Assembly: GCA_965201045.1 (NCBI GenBank)
Contig: OZ241746.1
Span: 3,596,001 to 3,660,000, forward strand
Source of the DNA: JAPORK01 sp026710285
Lineage (GTDB): Bacteria; Pseudomonadota; Gammaproteobacteria; Pseudomonadales; Endozoicomonadaceae
Length of the DNA: 64,000 bases
Reading direction: 5' to 3'
Position 1 is the first letter of the stretch, and every line of letters starts with the position of its first letter. This document shows positions 1 to 10,099 of this stretch, piece after piece. A model generated the notes under the pieces. The model saw only the letters and a program-made list of their open reading frames with translations. It was not told the origin of the DNA and did not search any database. The translations under genes were made by a program, and so were the position numbers.

Positions 1-2268
1 GCAATTAAATATGGTAGCGGCATAGAACGCAGTATTGAGTACAATAATTATGATCAACAGAAGTATATTGTGGACCGGTTATCAGGTAAACCACTGTCAT
101 CATCGGAGTATAATTATGATGTTGAAGGCAATATTACCACGCTGGTGCATAATGCAGGTGATCAGCAGGCAGTATTAAATTATCGTTACGATAAACTGGA
201 TAATCTGACCTCTGTAGTTTGTACCGGTTCGGCAGGATTATCCTTATGTCCAAGGGATACGCATTTTAAGGGTTCAGGTCTTGATAAAGCGCCTGTTATT
301 ACCCGGCAGGATTATACCTTTAATGGTTTAAACCGAATGACAAAAGTAACAGAAGTGTTAACGGATATAACACAGCAAAAAACATTGAATAAAGTCATCA
401 GTTATGGTTATGGTGACGCTCAGGCACCACTACGTTTGCAACAGATAAGCACTCAATGGAATAATAATACATCGGTTGTTAATCACTTTAGCTATGATGT
501 AACCGGTAATATAATCACTGATGGTGATGGTAATCAAATGACTTACAATGCTTTTCACCAGATAACACATGTTACAACACCTGATGGAAAGCAGAGTCAG
601 TATGTTTATGATGGTAGTGAACGTGAGGTCAAACAAATAATTAATACAGATGATACACGATATATGTTTTATATAGGTAAAAGTTTGGTTGGTGAAAAAA
701 CTGATAATTTACAGCAGAATGAACATAGTATAACACCTTTGAGTGTAGCTAAAGCAGTTGATGGTGTTATTCATGAATATTATGAAAAAAATTATAAAAG
801 TGATGTGACCAGTGTATTAACAAAATCCAATGACAAAAATAGTCCCTGGACTGTTAGTCAGCATAATGTTTACAGCCCTTATGGTATGCAGTGGCATAGT
901 AAGATAAAAAACGCTTCACAACCGCTGTATCTGCGTACTTTAATAGGGTTTGATGGTGAACAACATGATCCGGTTACAGGCTGGCAATTTTTAGGTGCAG
1001 GGCACAGGACTTATAATCCGGGTGGACGCTATTTTGTTAGTGAAGATCCTGCCGGTGACGGATATGCCTTTGGTAGTAATAACCCCATTATGCATACAGA
1101 TCCCAGCGGAAATATGCCTAAATGGCTGGGTCTCGTCATGCATGTTATGAAGTATGCAGGTACCCTGGGGATGGCTGCATTACATAAAAAATGGGCAAAT
1201 ACGGTGGGAACCGCTCTGATGGTTACACTTGCAACGATATCCATAGGTGCAGGATTTGCAGCAGGTGGCTTTGAACCACTGGTCATTGCTGGTGCAGTGG
1301 GTTTATCTGCTGCCGCTGGCAGTGTCATGGTTACGGCTGCGGCGATACCTGCGAATAAAGGTTTAAATATTGCCAGTGCTGTTGCTGGTGGAATAGAGAT
1401 GGGGCTATCTATAGCTTCTGCAGTAGCATCTATTTCTACTATTGCTGCTGTTGCAAAAGCACTATATGCAGGGATCACATTTAATATAAGTTTCGCGGAT
1501 GCCGGGGTTGGAGCAGGAGAAGTATTATCTACTGCTGGTGAAGCTGCCGCAGGGCTTGAGGGAACTATTCAGGCGACAGCAACTGCAATTGAAGATTCTA
1601 CTGAAGTATCAGCTGAAGTAGGTAGTACAGCAGCCGGAGTGGAAACCGGAGTGAGTGGTGCTACTGCTGCGACAGAGGAAGCTGAAGAAGCTGCTCCTGT
1701 TATGAGTGCTACAGAACAAAGGTTACGAACATTATTTCCTGATCAGATTGAAGGTGAGGGGGCTAAGGCTGTATTTCATATAAGATCACTTGATGATTTT
1801 GCCATGGTGATGAGAGGTATAACTGAGGATTTTGTTTTGCCAAATGATCCGGGAGATCAATTATTTATAATACTTGCTACGGCAGAGCGAGAGGGGGAGG
1901 GAATTGATTTGAATAAGTTCTGCGCATTTTTAGATGCTGCAAAAAGGATGCCAATCAATAATCCATCAGCACAGGTAGGTCCGGAATATGAAAACATCAT
2001 GCGCGGTACTAAATTTTATTTTGGTTATTTAGATGACGTAATGAAGAGAGGAAACGGTGTATTTCTTATTAATCGGGGTGGTGTCTTACCAGTTAGAGTA
2101 TATATTTCCGGGTCTCCAACAAGCGGAAGCTGGAGTGCCATTGCTCCTTTTGGATCGATGCAGTTTGCAACAAAGCTTATTGTTTTTTCGGATGTAGATC
2201 CTTTAACGCTGTTTGATAAAGTCGAAGGTGTGAATCTAAAAGAGGCTGGTGCGATGATTTTCAGGTAA
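1..2268 (+). CDS. RHS/YD-repeat protein, array copy 1 (5'-truncated by window edge)
   Basis: The frame is open from base 1, so this is the last ~755 residues of a protein of the ~1,880-residue family that fills the next 50 kb. Visible parts are the final YD repeats (YDVTGN..., YVYDGSERE), the RHS core (GFDGEQHDPVTGW, then GHRTYNPGGRYFVSEDP) and the DPSGN boundary at base 1,099. A 389-residue C-terminal region follows: a Gly/Ala hydrophobic stretch, an Ala/Glu-rich linker and a globular end finishing AMIFR. The apparent ATG at base 70 region is internal (the aligned residue in other copies is mid-protein), so it is not the start. The last ~180 residues differ strongly from copy 2 although the core is almost identical. 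Function is unproven; a secreted shell carrying a variable tip is inferred from the family. Confidence 0.9.
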   Translation, partial: AIKYGSGIERSIEYNNYDQQKYIVDRLSGKPLSSSEYNYDVEGNITTLVHNAGDQQAVLNYRYDKLDNLTSVVCTGSAGLSLCPRDTHFKGSGLDKAPVITRQDYTFNGLNRMTKVTEVLTDITQQKTLNKVISYGYGDAQAPLRLQQISTQWNNNTSVVNHFSYDVTGNIITDGDGNQMTYNAFHQITHVTTPDGKQSQYVYDGSEREVKQIINTDDTRYMFYIGKSLVGEKTDNLQQNEHSITPLSVAKAVDGVIHEYYEKNYKSDVTSVLTKSNDKNSPWTVSQHNVYSPYGMQWHSKIKNASQPLYLRTLIGFDGEQHDPVTGWQFLGAGHRTYNPGGRYFVSEDPAGDGYAFGSNNPIMHTDPSGNMPKWLGLVMHVMKYAGTLGMAALHKKWANTVGTALMVTLATISIGAGFAAGGFEPLVIAGAVGLSAAAGSVMVTAAAIPANKGLNIASAVAGGIEMGLSIASAVASISTIAAVAKALYAGITFNISFADAGVGAGEVLSTAGEAAAGLEGTIQATATAIEDSTEVSAEVGSTAAGVETGVSGATAATEEAEEAAPVMSATEQRLRTLFPDQIEGEGAKAVFHIRSLDDFAMVMRGITEDFVLPNDPGDQLFIILATAEREGEGIDLNKFCAFLDAAKRMPINNPSAQVGPEYENIMRGTKFYFGYLDDVMKRGNGVFLINRGGVLPVRVYISGSPTSGSWSAIAPFGSMQFATKLIVFSDVDPLTLFDKVEGVNLKEAGAMIFR

Positions 2269-2642
2269 TTCTCTGGTAACAGTTCAGGGCAAGATCATAC
2301 TTTGAAAACTTTGGTTTTTTTCTCAACAGCTTCTTTGCGAAGGATCTGTCTCTTCGTTACATTTTTTTAAGTTCCGGTTTTATATCAAAAAGTTTGGTAT
2401 ATTCAGTAACAGGCAACCTGCCAGGATAAAAATAAGAACTTTAAAAGGTGGCTGAGACAGGTTATTGATCAGGGCTATTCATGTGAAAAAGCGGCACAAA
2501 GTTTGAGTATTCGTGCTCCCATCTCCTGTTGAACTTGATACTAATGAAACAAAATCGATATTTAACCATCAAACATTTATATCTTATATAACTATTTTTT
2601 TCATCTTTAAAAATTCAAATAATATTTCTTTAAGGGGTTTGC
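2269..2642. other. Spacer between RHS copies 1 and 2
   Basis: No intact gene. It holds a block conserved after most copies (GAAAACTTTGGTTTT, a weak AT-rich hairpin near 2,300-2,320), an IS4/Tn5-end-like sequence CTGTCTCTTCGTTACAT at 2,346, and a 27-codon IS3 OrfA relic. It ends with the promoter/RBS region of copy 2 (AAGGGG just before ATG 2,643). Unlike the spacer after copy 2 it lacks the ~120-bp palindromic element. Confidence 0.6.
2443..2532 (+). pseudogene. IS3-family OrfA relic (spacer 1)
   Basis: The frame from about 2,449 reads WLRQVIDQGYSCEKAAQSL and a few more residues before TGA at 2,530-2,532. It resembles the N-terminal helix-turn-helix start of IS3-type transposase OrfA proteins (..EAVRxVxDQGYSxxEAAxSLGI..). 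There is no start codon and no OrfB. The same relic recurs at 9,910 and 34,626, so it was probably copied along with the RHS units rather than inserted independently. Confidence 0.5.
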
Positions 2643-5600
2643 ATGTTTAGTTCATTTTTTATTTATAGGTTTAAAAAAAAAATAAAAGTCGTTAGTTGTT
2701 TGTTCTTGCTTTTTACCATGAGCATTTGTCAGGCATCTGGGGTTATTAGTAAAAACAGAAATAATACGAAACAGTTAATAAAGCAGATGAATCACTATTT
2801 TGAAAATGATAATAGTACAAAGAAGAAGATTAACACCACTGATTCAGCTAAAAAAAATCACAAACACAAAACAACGCTTTTCAATGCAATGCAAGGAAAT
2901 AATGCAGCTCCATGGTCTGATGCTTTCAACTTTCAAAAAGTAGCAGGTACACAGGTTGATCCAAGAACAGGTACATTCACTGCTTATATTAAAACAGGAA
3001 ACTTAATTAGTAATCTGGATCATGGACCTAATATCAACTTACAGATTAACTATAGCAGTAACAGCAAGGCAAATCCTGATGGTTTGGGTTTGGGGTGGAG
3101 CTGGAATCTGACTCATTTTAATCCGGTTAATAATCAGCTGACAACTTCGCAGGGACAAAATTTCAGTTTGCAAGAGGATCATGCAGGATACTGGTGGCCA
3201 CGTTACCATAAAATAAGAGATATGCAAATTACCGGTAATAAGAAAACGTATTTCACCATTACCTATATTAACGGGCTAAAGGAAATACTCAATCATGCTG
3301 GTTATGAAGTTCGTCTGGAGCAACAGGATGGTAAAGGCGTAACATTTTCTTATATTCATGGTACACACTTATTAAGCATGATTACTGATGATCTGGGACG
3401 TAAAATAGTTCTGAACCGAAAGGATAACTGTTTGACAGTAACCAGTTATAACAGTGATGGAAAACCCGTTAATATTCATATTCGCTATAGTAATAGTGAG
3501 TTGAAAAGTGTTACTTTGCCTAATGATAAACATCAACATGAACAGGGTATTTATCTCTCTTATTCGCTTTTTAATCTTAATCACTTGCTGACCCGCATTG
3601 TTTATCCAACCGGCTTAACAAAAAATATTGACTATGACTGCCATGAAGCAATGAAAATGCCATTATTCTACAGCAATCACGGAGATGCTTTGTGTGTGGT
3701 AACCTCTCAGTCAGTAAATCTCGGTATGTCGCAACCCCCAATGGTTACCCGCTATGCTTATGATCAGATCAACAGTAATAATCATAATTATCTGGGTTTC
3801 AATTCAGGTCTGGATACAATGCCCGGTATGAAGGGGGATATTTTATTTGAAGCACCGGCTGATTATACTTATAGCACATCAGAAGACAACGGTTTAGTGA
3901 AAATCATGCGCACTTATAATAAATACCATCTGCTGATTGATACTAAATTGTTGAGTGATAAGACAGAAAAAATCCTTGCAGAAACGCATAGTTTTTTTTG
4001 TAATACCGAACAGTATGATGGTTGTGCACATACCCGCTTTGAAGATTTACCGGTCACCTATACGTTACCACTGAAAATAGAAACCGATACATGGGGTGAG
4101 AATTCCGGTAATCCGGCGGTTGATATTACGACGCACTCATACGATAACGAAGGAAGAGTTGTTGAACAAACGGATGCTTACGGACGCAGAGAAGAGATAA
4201 AGTATTGTCCGGTACAGGGTGATAGTTTTTGTCCTGCGGCTCCTCCAAAATGGCCACTTAATGTGCTGACAGAATCAGTAACTCACTATCCTTCTGATAA
4301 AAAAATCACCGGTTATGCAGTGTTAACGATGAAGACCAGTTATCGTTTTTATCAGAAAGAACCCAATATTAATAAAAAAGGTTACATCTTGGTATTAGAT
4401 AAGCAGATATTAAAATCGGGCAATTATCAGAATACAACCACACGACAATACTATAATGATCCTAATAATTATGCAACGTACGGTCTGTTAAAAAGATTAA
4501 CCTTTAGCGAAGATAAAAAACCGGCTGATGCAAAATCACCTGAGCTAATCCGTGAGTATCATTATAGTATCAGTGCAGATCATAAAACCAAAACCTCATA
4601 TAGTACGTTTGGAGAAGAAGGGAGTGATCAACGCCGATCACCTTCAGTTACAGTGAGTCTCTTTACCCATCAGACATTGCAAATGACCGATGCTTCTGGT
4701 AACAATATCACCCGTTACCACTATGATAACCAGGGGCGGCTGGTACAAGCTGATTCGGCAGTGGGTACCACTTTTGCCGTAAGCAAACACTATCGTTATA
4801 GCGTATCACCTCTGTTGAATCAGGTGGTTATTACCAGTCCAAATGGTCTGCAGCAGAAAATAATTTTTGATAGAGCAGGTAGAAAGCTGGAAAAATTTAC
4901 TGAGGCAATCAATGCCAGTGGGAAAGCAGAACCTGATAAATGGAAACTGGCAGGTCGGGTGATTTATGATGCTCATGGAAGAATTGCTGCAACAAAGGCA
5001 TATGATTATCGTAAAAATTCATTGAATCGACCAAAACAGCTTACGACAACTTATGATTATACTGCAACCGGACGTATGCTGCGTAAACATCTGCCAGACG
5101 GAGAGACAGCAGTCAAAGACTATGATGATCCTGATCGCTGTGTGGTCAGTTATGAACTGAATAAAAAAGGAGATCATTCAACGATTACGATTGTGCAGGG
5201 TAATGTATTAGATAAACCGGTCAAACAAATTTTATTACCGGAAGCGGCGGGTTTGCCACTTTCAGCTAAACAATACTGTGTGACAGGCTATAATCGGTCC
5301 CAGGCAAAAATAACAACGGTCACTTATGATGCCTGGGGACGAAAAGTTACATCAATAGATCCTGCCAGCAGAATAGTTACCATCCATTATGATGATCGTG
5401 GTCGTGTAAGTGAAATCATTGATCCCACAGGTGATAAAGTACAAAATGTCTACAATTTTATGGGTAAAGTCGTAGAAAAATGGGCAGAACCTGCTAAAGA
5501 CGATCACCGCTATTTACTGTTTTCTGCACAATATAACATGGCAGGAGAACCCGTGTGGCAAGCCGGAGAAGATGGTAAGCGGACTTTATACACTTACACC

Positions 5601-6860
5601 AATGATGGTAAAGTCGATACAATCACCACACCGACAGGCAATGTCATCACTTACCAATATAATGTACTGGGTCTTCCCGTCAGCAAGTGGCTTAATGGTA
5701 AATTACTGGAACAAATGCACTACAATCCATTGACTACACAACCTGATCAAGTAACTGATAATACCGGCACAACCCTGTGGACTTATAGTGATGATGGAAA
5801 AGTTCAGCAGTTGATACACCATGATGCAGAAAATAATATAAGTGCTGACTACAAAATAACCTGGACTTATGATCAAAATAGAAATGTTATTACGATGAAA
5901 AACCCTTCCGGTGGGCAGACAAAGACTGCATATGATGATTTTGGACGTATCAGTTCAGTCAGCTATCAAATGACCAATGGTAAAGAGAAGCTGTTATCTG
6001 CCCCAACGTATGATGACTTTTCCCGTATTATTGCAATTAAGTATGGTAGTGGCATGGAACGCAGTATTGAGTACAATAATTATGATCAGCAGAAGTATAT
6101 CGTGGACAGATTATCGGGTAAACCACTGTCATCATGGCAATATAATTATGATGTTGAAGGTAATATTACTACACTTTCACATGATGCAGATGATCAGCAG
6201 GCAGTGTTAAATTATCGTTACGATAAATTGGATAATCTGACATCTGTAGTTTGCACCGGTTCGGCAGGATTATCCTTATGTCCAAGGGATACGCATTTTA
6301 AGGGTTCAGGTCTTGATAAAGCGCCTGTTATTACCCGGCAGGATTATACCTTTAATGGTTTAAACCGAATGACAAAAGTAATAGAAGTGTTAACGGATAC
6401 AACGCAGCAAAAAACATTGAATAAAGTCATCAGTTATGGTTATGGTGACGCTCAGGCACCCCTACGTTTGCAACAGATAAGCACTCAATGGAATAATAAT
6501 ACATCGGTTGTTAATCACTTTAGCTATGATGTAACCGGTAATATGATCACTGATGGTGATGGTAATCAAATGACTTATAATGCTTTTAACCAGATAACAC
6601 ATGTTACAACACCTGATGGAAAACAGAGTCAGTATGTTTATGATGGTAGTGAACGTGAGGTCAAACAAATAATTAATACAAATGATACACGGTATATGTT
6701 TTATATAGGTAAAAGTCTGGTTGGTGAAAAGACTGATAATTTACAGCAGAATGAACATAGTATAACACCTTTGAGTGTAGCCAAAGCAATTGATGGTGTT
6801 ATTCATGAATATTATGAAAAAAATTATAAAAGTGATGTTACTAGTGCTTCTAAGCTATGA
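2643..6860 (+). pseudogene. RHS/YD-repeat protein, copy 2, 5' part, interrupted by IS630 element
   Basis: This holds the start codon ATG 2,643 (AAGGGG RBS 7-8 nt upstream), the signal peptide (K-rich start, hydrophobic LFLLFTMSICQA) and all the YD repeats. The coding sequence belonging to RHS ends at base 6,843; codons from 6,844 to the stop at 6,858-6,860 are read from the IS end. Joining 2,643-6,843 to 8,158-9,605 gives 5,649 nt, an unbroken 1,882-residue frame the same size as copy 5, so the insertion is the only visible lesion. The stub lacks the RHS core and the C-terminal domain. It could be exported but would have no tip. Confidence 0.85.
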
Positions 6861-6930
6861 TTTACAACCCTTTTAAAATATGTTTTCCTAACACTTTACC
6901 AAATAGAAAATAAAATTAAGGAAAACAAGG

Positions 6931-7395
6931 ATGTATTCAGAACAGGCACAAGACATTACTCTTACAGAAGAACAGTGTAATGAACTTAATTTAATCATTA
7001 GAAAACGCAGTAGCTCCCAGTCTTTAGTGGAAAGAGCAAAAATTATTTTGCTGGCAGCAAAAGGTGTAGGTATCAAAGCTTCAGTTAGAGAGCTAAGATG
7101 CAGCCGTTCAATGGTAAGACTCTGGCGGAGACGCTGGATTAGTCAGGCAGAAGAACTGTCTGTTTGTGAACGTTTGAAAGATGCTCCCCGCCCCGGTCAT
7201 CCACCTAAATTTACAGCTGAACAAGTTTGCGAAATCATGGCTTTAGCCTGCAAAAATCCGAAAGACTATGGATATATATTGAGTCACTGGTCACAAAATG
7301 CACTGGCAAAAGCAGTGATAAAAGAAGGTATTGTAGAAAATATTTCACAACGCCAGATAGGTCGTTTTTTAAAATCAGGCGGATATTCGTCCTGA
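6931..7395 (+). CDS. IS630-family transposase, N-terminal part (OrfA)
   Basis: This 154-residue ORF holds the DNA-binding half of an IS630 transposase: an N-terminal helical region, then a helix-turn-helix (around residues 48-72, ...VRELRCSRSMVRLWRRRW) and the linker RPGHPPKFTAEQ, which is typical of the family. It ends at TGA 7,393-7,395, just past a T6A4 run (TTTTTTAAAA near 7,367). Skipping one base after the run reads FLKSADIRPDKMKYW directly into the downstream ORF, the continuity expected of a single protein. Whether this is programmed slippage or a disabling mutation cannot be told from one copy. Confidence 0.88.
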   Translation: MYSEQAQDITLTEEQCNELNLIIRKRSSSQSLVERAKIILLAAKGVGIKASVRELRCSRSMVRLWRRRWISQAEELSVCERLKDAPRPGHPPKFTAEQVCEIMALACKNPKDYGYILSHWSQNALAKAVIKEGIVENISQRQIGRFLKSGGYSS

Positions 7396-7399
7396 TAAA

Positions 7400-8128
7400 A
7401 TGAAGTATTGGGTAGACACACCAAAGGATGAAAACTTTAAGGAAAAATGTGCTAATGTTTGCGAAACTTATCATACTTCACCAGAGCGTGCTGAGGCAGG
7501 TATACACACAATTTCTTTTGATGAAAAAACAGGCATACAGGCACGTCAGCCAGCCACACCTGATAAACCGATAAAACCAGGAAAAACCGTCAGACGAGAC
7601 TATGAATATATCCGTCATGGAACACAAACATTGTTGGCTGGCATGAATGTGGTAACAGGTGAGATTATTCCACTGGTTAGCGAAACCCGAACTGAACAAG
7701 ATTTTGCAAAATGGCTGAATAAATTATTAGAGAGTGATCCTAATGCTTCAGGTTGGCACATTATAGCAGACAATTTGAATACACATATGTCAGAAGCTGC
7801 TGTAAAAATCGTAGCATCAATAGAAAATACGCCAGCAGAAGAGTTGGGAGAAAAAGGTAAGTCTGGCATTCTAAAAAATATGCAGAGTCGTTCTGATTAT
7901 CTGAGTGATCCAACACATAAAATTGTGTTTCACTATACTCCAAAACATGCATCCTGGCTCAATCAGATTGAAATTTGGTTTTCCATTCTGGTAAAGCGTT
8001 ACCTGAAAAGAAATAGTTTTACTTCAAAAAAAAACTTAAAATCCGGGCTTTATGAATTTGTTGATTTTTTTAATAAGACTATGGCAAAACCATTTAAATG
8101 GACTTATGGAAAACCTTTGCGAATATAA
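7400..8128 (+). CDS. IS630-family transposase, catalytic part (OrfB)
   Basis: This 242-residue ORF in the +1 frame relative to OrfA holds the DDE catalytic core: D41 in ISFDEKTG, D124 in IIADNLNTH and E191 in WLNQIEIWF. The gap between the second Asp and the Glu (67 residues) is longer than in the simplest IS630/mariner enzymes because of an insertion rich in charged residues (about 145-170). The Met at 7,400 aligns with an internal Met of fused IS630 transposases, so it is probably not an independent start. The active-site residues look intact, so the element could still move if the frame is bridged. Confidence 0.88.
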   Translation: MKYWVDTPKDENFKEKCANVCETYHTSPERAEAGIHTISFDEKTGIQARQPATPDKPIKPGKTVRRDYEYIRHGTQTLLAGMNVVTGEIIPLVSETRTEQDFAKWLNKLLESDPNASGWHIIADNLNTHMSEAAVKIVASIENTPAEELGEKGKSGILKNMQSRSDYLSDPTHKIVFHYTPKHASWLNQIEIWFSILVKRYLKRNSFTSKKNLKSGLYEFVDFFNKTMAKPFKWTYGKPLRI

Positions 8129-8157
8129 GGGGTCAGTATAAGCGCTCAGAAGCACTA

Positions 8158-9605
8158 GTGTATTAACAAAATCGAACGACCAAAATAATCCCTGGACTGT
8201 TAGTCAGCGTAATGTTTACAGCCCTTATGGTATGCAGTGGCGTAGTAAGATAAAAAATGCTTCACAACCACTGTATCTGCGTACTTTAATAGGGTTTGAT
8301 GGTGAACAACATGATCCGGTTACAGGCTGGCAATTTTTAGGTGCAGGGCACAGGACTTATAATCCGGGTGGACGCTATTTTGTTAGTGAAGATCCTGCCG
8401 GTGACGGATATGCCTTTGGTAGTAATAACCCCATTATGCATACAGATCCCAGCGGAAATATGCCTAAATGGCTGGGTCTCGTCATGCATGTTATGAAGTA
8501 TATGGGTACCCTGGGGATGGCTGCATTACATAAAAAATGGACAAATGCAGTGGGAACGGCTCTGATGGTTACACTCGCAACGATATCCATAGGTGCAGGA
8601 TTTGCAGCAGGTGGCTTTGGACCACTGGTCATTGCTGGTGCAGTGGGTTTATCTGCTGCCGCTGGCAGTGTCATGGTTACGGCTGCGGCGATACCTGCGA
8701 ATAAAGGTTTAAATATTGCCAGTGCTGTTGCTGGTGGAATAGAGATGGGGCTATCTATAGCTTCTGCAGTAGCATCTATTTCTACTATTGCTGCTGTTGC
8801 AAAAGCACTATATGCAGGGATCACATTTAATATAAGTTTCGCGGATGCTGGGGTTGGAGCAGGAGAAGTATTATCTACTGCTGGTGAAGCTGCCGCAGGG
8901 CTTGAGGGGACTATTCAGGCGACAGCAACTGCAATTGAAGATTCTGCTGAAGTACCAGCTGAAGTGGGTAATACAGCAGCCGGAGTGGGAACCGGAGTGA
9001 GTGGTGCTACTGATGCTACAGAGGAACTTGAAGAAGCTGCTCCTGTTATAAGCGCTACAGAACAAAGGTTACGAACATTATTTCCTGATCAGATTGAAGG
9101 TGAGGGGGATGAGGCTGTATTTAAAATAAGATCATTAACTGATATTGCCAACGTGATGAAAGGGATAGAGCGAACATTTTATTTGCAGAGTAATCCGGGA
9201 GATCAATTATTTATGATGATTATTAAGGCAGAGCGAGAAGGGGAGGGAATCAATTTAAATAAGTTCTGCGCATTTTTAGATGCTGCAAAAAGGCTACCAA
9301 TCCAGAATTCAGCAGCACAGGCAGGTCCGGAATATGCAGCCATCATGGGCAAGACTGACATTTATTCTGGTTCTTTAGCTGCAGTAAAGGAACAAGGAAA
9401 CGGCGTATTTCTTATTAATCGGTATGACTCATCTATTAGAATATATGCGGTTAAGTCTCTGCAAACAGAAAAATGGTCTGCTGTTGCTCCTTTCAGAAAT
9501 CAGTTTACATTCTTTCAGGTTTGGGGGGGGTTAAACCTCGACTACTTTTTGGATGAAGACATCGATGTGAATCCACTCACGATTAATGCGATGATTTTCA
9601 AATAA
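8158..9605 (+). pseudogene. RHS/YD-repeat protein, copy 2, 3' part (core and C-terminal domain)
   Basis: This continues copy 2 directly after the right-hand TA of the IS. It holds the last stretch before the core, the RHS core (GFDGEQHDPVTGW), the DPSGN boundary, the hydrophobic Gly/Ala region, an Ala/Glu-rich linker and a tip ending NAMIFK. An ATG at 8,232 opens a 457-residue frame, but there is no signal peptide and no clear RBS, so the fragment is probably untranslated or cytoplasmic. The tip differs from copy 1 over its last ~180 residues while the preceding ~350 residues are nearly the same. Confidence 0.85.
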
Positions 9606-9683
9606 TGTTCTGGTTGACAGGTCAGGGCAAGATCATTCTTTGAAAACTTTGGTTTTCTTCTCAACAGCTTCTCTAGGAAGGAT

Positions 9684-9917
9684 CTGTCTCTTAGTCACAT
9701 TTTTTTAAGCTCCGGTTTTTATTCACAGGTTTATCTTCTGCTGAATATACCAATCTTTACTGAATGTGCCGCGGACTGAGTCTGTGGAAGCCCGGCTGCT
9801 TTTGGTCTCTGGGCTTCCACAGGCTCAGCCCACGGTTTTATTTTAAAAAGATTGGTATGTTCAGTAACAGGCAACCTGTCAGGATAAAAATAAGAACTTT
9901 AAAATGTGACTAAGACA
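9684..9917. repeat. Possible MITE with IS4/Tn5-like inverted ends
   Basis: The left end CTGTCTCTTAGTCACATTTT resembles Tn5/IS50 ends (CTGTCTCTTATACACATCT). The right end AAAATGTGACTAAGACAAG is its inverted near-copy. The ~234 bp between them carry the palindromic element and no ORF. The right end overlaps the start of the IS3 OrfA relic, so the boundary is uncertain. Left-end relatives occur near 2,346, 15,835, 22,028, 28,210, 34,386 and 53,026. Confidence 0.4.
9743..9862. repeat. Palindromic intergenic element (hairpin, ~120 bp)
   Basis: The outer arms are GAATATACCAATCTT and AAAGATTGGTATGTTC. The inner arms are CTGAGTCTGTGGAAGCCCGG and CTGGGCTTCCACAGGCTCAG, with a loop around TTTTGGTCT. 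The whole unit can fold into one long hairpin. Degenerate relatives lie near 34,444-34,580 and 53,090-53,194, and half-copies lie in the spacers after copies 3, 4 and 5. The structure suits a MITE or REP-type repeat; no transposase is encoded. Confidence 0.75.
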
Positions 9918-9990
9918 AGTTATTGATCAGGGCTATTCACGTGAAGAAGCTGTACAAAGTTTGAGTATTCGTACTCCAATCTTCTGTTGA
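9910..9990 (+). pseudogene. IS3-family OrfA relic (spacer 2)
   Basis: 27 codons reading LRQVIDQGYSREEAVQSL and a few more to TGA at 9,988-9,990. It is homologous to the relics at 2,449 and 34,626. It has no start codon and no downstream OrfB. Confidence 0.5.
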
Positions 9991-10099
9991 ATTTGACATT
10001 AATGAAACAAAAATGGAATTTAATCGTCAAATATTTATAGCCTATATAACTATCTTTTCATTTTTAAAAATTAAAAGAATACTCCTTTAAGGTGTTTAC

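Larger units (their letters stand above)
6844..8155 (+). mobile_element. IS630-family insertion sequence (1,312 bp)
   Basis: The ends are inverted repeats: GTGCTTCTAAGC at the left and its near complement GCTCAGAAGCAC at the right. Both sides are flanked by TA (6,842-6,843 and 8,156-8,157), the target duplication typical of IS630/Tc1-mariner elements. Uninterrupted array copies read GTTACTAGTGTATTAAC across the site, which proves the boundaries. It carries two overlapping-frame ORFs that together make a DDE transposase. The perfect reconstruction of the host gene suggests a recent insertion. Confidence 0.93.
9606..10099. other. Spacer between RHS copies 2 and 3
   Basis: No intact gene. In order it contains the conserved GAAAACTTTGGTTTTC block (9,641-9,660), an IS4/Tn5-end-like CTGTCTCTTAGTCACAT at 9,684, a large palindromic element (9,743-9,862), an inverted copy of the CTGTCTC-type end at 9,901-9,917, an IS3 OrfA relic and the upstream region of copy 3. 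Confidence 0.6.
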
